From: Scilla litardierei
Taxonomy: Eukaryota; Streptophyta; Magnoliopsida; Asparagales; Asparagaceae
DNA length: 64,000 nucleotides
Assembly (NCBI GenBank): GCA_030789695.1
Contig: CM061136.1
Location: 128,688,648 to 128,752,647 of the forward strand
Direction: 5' to 3'
This document shows positions 58,404 to 64,000 of the stretch, piece by piece. Each line of letters opens with the position of its first letter. The first letter of the stretch is position 1. The notes beneath the pieces are model-generated. The model saw nothing but the letters and a program-made list of their open reading frames with translations, was not told the origin of the DNA and ran no database searches. Made by a program: the position numbers and the translations under genes.

Positions 58404-59350
58404 TGTTGGGAATAAAAGCACCGGCGCAAACGGACGCCCTTGGGATCCACGCGGAAAATTGCCATCCTAAAAGTTGATCAGAAATCTAGGGCTAGCAATG
58501 ACCCCAATTCACCCAACAAACTCCCAATTTGACCTTGCAATAGAAAGTAGCAAACGAATCAAAGCAACAAAAAATCAATCGCAGACACATGAGAATTTAC
58601 CCTGGTTCGGTTGTAAACAACCTACATCCAGCATTCCGAGACGATTCCACTATCAGAGAGATCCATCAAACTAGGGTTACAAACTCGCTTCCTCTCACGT
58701 GAGTAATATCTTGTTAAACTGCACAAGCCCTCACTAATCCACTAAAGGAAGATGAAAACAATGGAGGAATAGAAAAGAAAAACCTCACCTTTTCTCAAGA
58801 ACTTCAAAACCCTAAATAATCTCCAAGGGGGTGGCTAAAGGCTCTCCCAAACTCTAATAATCCAAATAGAGGCTTAACCTAGGCTAAAACAATAGTTAGA
58901 TTTAAATACAATCCCCCAAAACCCGATAAAATGAGATCTGGCCGCTGCTTCTATCGGCTGGCCCGCGCAGACTCGGCCCGAGTCGGTCGGTAGCCCGAGC
59001 TGCTCGACCGAGCTGACATGCGTCGCTTCCACCGCTGGGTGGAGTCGAGTCGACTCGGTCGAGTAGCATAGCTACTCGGCCTGAGTCAGAATTCTCTGCA
59101 GAGCTCTCCTCAAACAGCAAGCTCTCGGGTTTTTGCGATCTTCAAAATCCTTCTGCAACTCGACCGAGGAGCAAGCTACTCGTATCGAGTAGCTTCCTAC
59201 TTGACCGAGTAGGAGGTCGCCCGAGTCGTGGGAAAACCATCCCACAGCTCTCTGTTTTCTGCTGCACCTGCAGCTCGGTCGAGTAGCATGCTACTCGACC
59301 GAGTCGCCTGGGAAACCTTCCACATGTGATTTGAATTAGAAAAAACAACA
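58404..59350 (-). repeat. 3' LTR (in element orientation) of the Copia element
   Basis: Starts TGTTGGGAATAAAAGC and ends AAAAACAACA. It is followed by CTCTACCTTGA, the complement of the polypurine tract. It holds an array of CTCGACCGAG-type palindromes at 58960-59310. Confidence 0.9.
59274..59303. repeat. Perfect 30-bp palindrome in the Copia LTR
   Basis: CTCGGTCGAGTAGCA is followed directly by its exact reverse complement. Several imperfect relatives lie upstream in the same LTR (for example 59050-59085). Confidence 0.95.
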
Positions 59351-59480
59351 CTCTACCTTGATTCAAATCTCATCATCAATGACTCCTACTGCTCCACGCT
59401 GCGCACCATGACCCTCTCTCTGATTATCACGATCGTCTTGGAACATGCGCCCTTCGGTGCCACCTAAGCCAACAAGAAAA

Positions 59481-62438
59481 TCAGCCCATACAAACATGGA
59501 GCTTGACGACGAAAACTGGCTTGGTAAACATGTCTGCGGGGTTCAATTCAGTCGAGATCTTTTGAAGCTCTATTTTCTTCTTCTCCAAATCCAGGAAGGA
59601 ATCACGCGCCTCAATATGCTTCGTCCTCGAACTATACGCCTGGTGCTTTGCCAGATGAATGGCACTCTGGCTGTCACAATGCACAAGTGACGAACTCTGT
59701 GGCACCCCCAAATCTCTCAGCAGACTCCTCAAATACTTAGCCTCCTTCACAGCTTCTAGCGCTGCAATCAACTCAGCCTCTATGGTTGATAGCACAACCA
59801 TAGACTGTAAGACCGACCTCCACGATACCGCGACAGTGCCCAAACTGAACACATACCCCGTGGTAGATCGTCGCCTGTCTCTGTCACCTGCATAATCGCT
59901 ATCGCAGTACCATGTCAGCACCTTTCCGTCTCTTCTCCCATAGAAGATCCCGACACTCGCTGTGCCTCGCAGATATCTCAGAATCCACTTGACGGCCTGC
60001 CAATGCTCCTTTTCAGGATTAGCCATATACCTGCTAACCACTCCAACGACATGTGCAATATCTGAACGCGTGCAAACCATCGCGTACATTAAACTTCCTA
60101 CTGCACTCGCATATGGCATCTGATACATGTAAGTCTTCTCCTCATCGGTGCTTGGCGACTGACTCGCCGACAGCTGAAAATGAGCTCCCAAAGGTGTCGT
60201 CACGAGCTTTGCACTATCCATCCCAAACCGGGCTAGTACCTTCTGAATATACCCCCTTTTGTGACAACCTAAGCTCATGCTTCTTACGATCTCAGAAAAT
60301 CTCCATACCGAGAATCTTCTTTGCAGGCCCCAAGTCCTTCATGCCGAACTCTTGCCCAAGCTTTGCCTTCTGCTTCTTCACCTCAGACATGCTATTAGAA
60401 GCAATTAGCATGTCGTCCACATAGAGCAACAAATAAACCTTCAAGCCATTCTCAAGTGTGCGGACGTACACACATTGATCCTTGATACTCCTCTCGAAGC
60501 CTACTCCCATCATGAAGCTATCAAATCATTTATAACACTGCCTAGGTGACTGCTTCAACCCGTACAATGATTTCTTCAACTTGCACACCAAAGTCTGTTT
60601 TCCTTCAACTCTGAACCCCTCAGGCTGCTGCATATAGATTTCCTCATCAAGGTCTCCATGCAGAAAGACGGTCTTCACATCGAGTTGTTCCAACTCCATG
60701 TCCATGCTAGCAACTAGTGCCAATAACACACGAATCGATGTGGTGAGAATATCTCGTTGTAGTCTTCTCCTTTCCTTTGTGCAAATCCCTTGGCTACCAA
60801 CCTTGCCTTATACTTGACATTATTCCCATCTTGAGTTGAGCTTTCCTTGACCTTGTATATCAAACGACAACCAATAGCATGCTTCTCGCTAGGTAACGTC
60901 ACCAAATCCCAAGTGTCGTTCTGGTGAAAGGACTCCATCTCCTCCTCCATAACTCCTTGCCACTAAGCGACATCTCCTGAGACTATGGCTCCACCATATG
61001 TTGCTGGCTCCTCGTGCTCTAGGTTGAGTGCATAAGCCGCCATATCATCGAAAGAATAACCCGCATAATCCCATGCTCCAAATCTTTCTTGGGCTTTCTT
61101 CACCCTCTTCGATCTCTGCGTTCCATCATCACCTGCATAGGTGTCAACGCGTACCTGAGATGGACCGGGTGTCTACACTTGGTCCTCAGCATGGACCTCA
61201 TCATCTCCCTAAACTGGAGCATCGACCATCAACTCTGTGCCTGGTCGTTGAGTGGGCTGGACCGGAAGATTTACTTTCTCCATCAAAATCGCCTCTGCGG
61301 ACGTGTCCTCTTTTGAATAAGAATGCTCCACCCTGAGCATTGCATCCTCATTAAAAGTGACTTGTCGGCTCACTATCGCTTTTTGATTCTCTGGAGCCCA
61401 CAAACGATATCCCTTGACGCCGTGGCCATATCCAAGAAAAATACACTTCTTTGCTCTTGGATCCAACTTGTCGCCCCTCTCGTGCACATATGCCGGGCAA
61501 CCCACAATGCACAAGTACGAATAATCTTCTGCTTCACCACTCCACATCTCCTCAGGGATCTTGTAGCCAATAGCTACTTAAGGAACTCTGTTCACAATGT
61601 GCACATCAGTCGTGAGTATCTCACCCCAGAACTCATTCTCCAAACTGACTGAGTGCCTTAAACACTGCACTCTCTCCAACAATGTATGATTCATCCACTC
61701 CACCACCCAATTTGACTGCGAATCCCATGGAGTTTACAGAAATTTCTAAACTTCCTCGACGTAAACTCACCTCCATTGTCAGATCTAAGCACCTTCACGT
61801 GCCTTCTGGTTTGCTTCTCCACCATGGTCTTCCATTCTCGAAACATATCAAAAGTCTGATCCTTCGACTTCATTAAGTACATCCAGACTTTGTGAGAATA
61901 GTCATCAACAAGACAAAATACCTAGCTCTCCCTCTTGACGGTTCTGGGCATGGTCTCCACACATCGGTGTGTACATCATCAAGTGGTCCTCCGCTAGTAT
62001 GCTCCCCTTTTTGAACTGCAACTTTGTCTTCATCCCGTACACACAGGATTCACAGAATTCTACACTCTCATTCGAGGATTCAATCAACTTTCTTCTTCGA
62101 AATACATCGAGGGTCTCGTCACATGGATGACCCAAACGGTAATGCCATAACTTGGTTGAATCTCCGGAAACTGAGCTCGTAGTGCTTACGTCTGCTTCAC
62201 CTTCAACTATGGTACCTTGAAGGGCATATAGGTTTCCCACCTTCTTTCCCTTCATCATAACCATGGCTCCTTTCGAAACTCGAAGTGGGTCCTTTTCAAA
62301 GACCGAATTACATCTGGCATTGTCCAATACGCCTATGGAGATTAGGCTCTTCCATAGATCTGGAACAAGCCTCACATCGACTAGTGTATGCACTATGCTG
62401 TTATGCATCTTTATCCGAAAGATTCCAAAACCCGCAGT
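59481..62438 (-). pseudogene. pol of the Copia element (integrase, RT, RNase H), broken
   Basis: Reading leftwards, the pre-integrase zinc region is LWHYRLGHPCDETL (near 62155) and CESCVYGMK. The integrase core has FREWKTMVEKQTRRHVKVLR and SDNGGEF (61800). The integrase C-terminus has VGCPAYVHERGDKLDPRAKK (61500). Reverse transcriptase is in three frames: ESFHQNDTWDLV (60930), VKTVFLHGDLDEEIY (60680) and LLLYVDDMLIASN (60430, with the catalytic Asp pair kept). RNase H has WYCDSDYAGDRDRRRSTTGY (59910), EAELIAALEAVKEAKYLR and a tail with NPADMFTKPV. At least five frame breaks make it inactive. Confidence 0.9.
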
Positions 62439-63299
62439 TTAACACACTGCAATGTTCCCAATGAGAATTGAACCTCCATCCTCCTTGGAACGGTATGTCG
62501 AGAACCAACTCCTATGAGGAGTATGGTACGAGCATCCACTGTCTATGAGCCATGCCAAATTTGCTTCTCCTGCAATACCTGTGGCAAACATCTCGGTAAC
62601 TTTACCTTCATCATGGACCTGCTTCCCATCAATCCCTAAAGATACCAAACCGGAATACTTCTCGGTTTCCTTGCCTTTCTTACTAACCTTGTTAGGGCAA
62701 TGGCTCGAATAACGACCCTTCTTCTGGCAATTGTAACATGTGATATTCGCAAACCTGTCCTGTGAATGTCTCGACTTGGAGCGGTCATTGTTCTTACTGA
62801 AGCCTCCTCTCCTTTCCTGTCGACCCCTTACATGCAATGCCTCCTCACGATTACTCACATGATCTCTACCTTGAACCTTGCCACATAGTTGCTCTCTGTG
62901 AAGCGTTGCCTTCACCTCTTCCACGGTGAGAGTAGTTTGGTTGTAAATCATCGATTGAACAAATTGATTATACTCCTCAGGTAATGAACACAGCAAGATA
63001 ACCGCTTGCTGTTCATCCTCAATCTTCACATCCATACCACGCAACTCGAGCACAATCCTGTTCAATTCATCCATGTGATCCTTCACCGCTGATCCAGACT
63101 ACATCTTGAGAGTATACAGCTGCTGAAGAAAATATAGTCGACGCGTGAAGGATTTCTTCATATATAGTCCCTCAAGCTTCTTCCACATGTCAGATGTCGT
63201 AGCCTCATCTAAGACTTCTCTCAGAACATTATCTGATAACGACAACTGAATCGGGCTGTACGCCTTCCTCTCCATATCCGCCTTAGCGGATTCTTTCAC
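62439..63299 (-). pseudogene. gag and start of protease of the Copia element
   Basis: The gag helices start at 63299 on the minus strand (NVLREVLDEATTSDMWKKLE), with a TAG at 63099-63101. The reading resumes in frame with MDELNRIVLELRGMDVKIED and LLCSLPEEYNQFVQS. The zinc knuckle near 62740-62700 reads CYNCQKKGRYSSHC, where the zinc-binding His is Arg. The protease site is WLIDSGCSYHTPHRSW (near 62560). The frame closes at 62439, within the protease. Gag would form the particle; the lost His probably cripples RNA packaging. Confidence 0.85.
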
Positions 63300-63479
63300 C
63301 TCCTTATCAATATTCGATACATCGAATACGATCTGATAACATCCCGTCTACATACAAACATTCACACCTTCGTCTGCCAAATCCGAAAATCATTCAGACT
63401 GGTGAACAACTCAATGTTCAAAGTTACCAAATACACCATCTTTACTTCGACACTAACTTCTTTTGCAAACAAACTACAA

Positions 63480-63491
63480 GCTCTGATACCA
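63480..63491 (-). other. Primer binding site of the Copia element
   Basis: On the minus strand it reads TGGTATCAGAGC two bases inside the LTR, the initiator Met tRNA type. Confidence 0.9.
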
Positions 63492-63493
63492 CT

Positions 63494-64000
63494 TGTTGGG
63501 AATAAAAGCACTGGTGCAAATGGACGCCCTTGGGATCCACGCGAAAAATAGCAACCCTAAAAGTTGATCAGAAATCTAGGGCTAGTAATGACCCCAATTC
63601 ACCCAACAAACTCCCAATTTGACCTTGCAATAGAAAGTAACAAACGAATCAAAGCAACATAACAATCAATCGTAGACACAAGAGAATTTACCATGGTCCG
63701 GTTGTAAACAACCTACATCTAGCATTCCGAGACGATTCCACTATCAGAGAGATCCATCAAACTAGGGTTACAAACTCGCTTCCTCTCACGTGAGTAATAA
63801 CTTGTTAAACCGCACAAGCCCTCACTAATCCACTCAAGGAAAATGAAAACAATGGAGGAATAGAAAAGGAAAACCTCACCTTTTCTCAAGAACTTCAAAA
63901 CCCTAAATAATCTCCAAGGGGGTGGCTAGAGGCTCTTCAAAACTCTAATAATCGAAATAGAGGCTTAACCTAGGCTAAAACAATTGTTAGATTTAAATAC
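63494..64000 (-). repeat. 5' LTR (in element orientation) of the Copia element, incomplete
   Basis: It matches the first 507 bases of 58404-59350 with about 25 differences. The rest lies beyond the window. Confidence 0.9.

Larger units (their letters stand above)
58404..64000 (-). mobile_element. Copia (Tork/Tnt1-like) LTR retrotransposon, minus orientation, cut by the window end
   Basis: The left LTR is 58404-59350, with perfect terminal inverse repeats TGTTG and CAACA. The right LTR starts at 63494 and leaves the window at 64000. The primer site complement GCTCTGATACCA (63480-63491) shows that the right LTR is the 5' one. The gene order gag, protease, integrase, RT, RNase H (right to left) is that of Copia. 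The phrase VKTVFLHGDLDEEIYMQQPE fits the Tork/Tnt1 group. The compared 507 bp of the LTRs differ at about 5 percent of sites, so the insertion is moderately old. Confidence 0.95.

Noticed and set aside
1..64000. Bacterial-type features such as operons, CRISPR arrays, riboswitches or replication origins
   Set aside because: The window is plant nuclear DNA. No regularly spaced short repeats with unique spacers and no such elements were seen.

Overview
This window is nuclear DNA of a flowering plant. The evidence is intron-containing genes, plant clades of LTR retrotransposons (chromovirus Gypsy and Tork-like Copia), hAT transposons, a Helitron end, plant snRNA-type promoters, and initiator-Met-tRNA primer sites. 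The species cannot be named from the sequence. Non-element DNA is AT-rich.

One host gene runs through most of the window on the plus strand. It is the 3' part of a KNL2-type kinetochore gene, which carries a CENPC-k motif and helps load centromeric histone CENH3. I assembled its exons by splice sites and codon phase: 2-794 (open at the window edge), 926-1024, 23029-23110, 23222-23280, 25446-25500 and a last exon with the stop at 57035-57078. The CENPC-k motif is split between the third and fourth visible exons. Two introns are enormous (about 22.0 kb and 31.5 kb) because they are full of transposons. A one-base homopolymer slip breaks the frame of the first exon.

Intron 1025-23028 holds four insertions. 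They are a young chromovirus Gypsy (1308-7147, TSD TACTC), a minus-strand non-autonomous LTR element (about 8128-16458) with a nearly intact hAT transposon inside it, a short hAT-derived element (16464-17640), and a second minus-strand non-autonomous LTR element (19227-22402). A leftover chromovirus LTR lies at 23491-23908. A third non-autonomous LTR fragment lies near 26220-27860.

Intron 25501-57034 holds an old minus-strand Tekay-like chromovirus (28973-52080, TSD CATTC) with LTRs of about 2.8 kb that are themselves interrupted. The left LTR carries a Helitron (29114 to about 35465) and a 644-bp hAT-type element (36657-37300). The Helitron contains another hAT-type element (31938-32802) and fragments of a captured gene. 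The right LTR carries a second chromovirus of the same family as the first (45709-51495, TSD GTCTC). Each LTR gives the empty site for the insertions in the other.

After the last KNL2 exon there is about 1.3 kb of plain flank, then a minus-strand Tork-like Copia element (58404 to beyond the window end).

The most unusual item is inside the Helitron-borne hAT element. It has three snRNA-type promoter modules (USE, then 23-24 bases, then a TATA box, the RNA polymerase III spacing). One module lies upstream of a strong stem-loop ending in a T6 terminator, which could be an undescribed small RNA gene.
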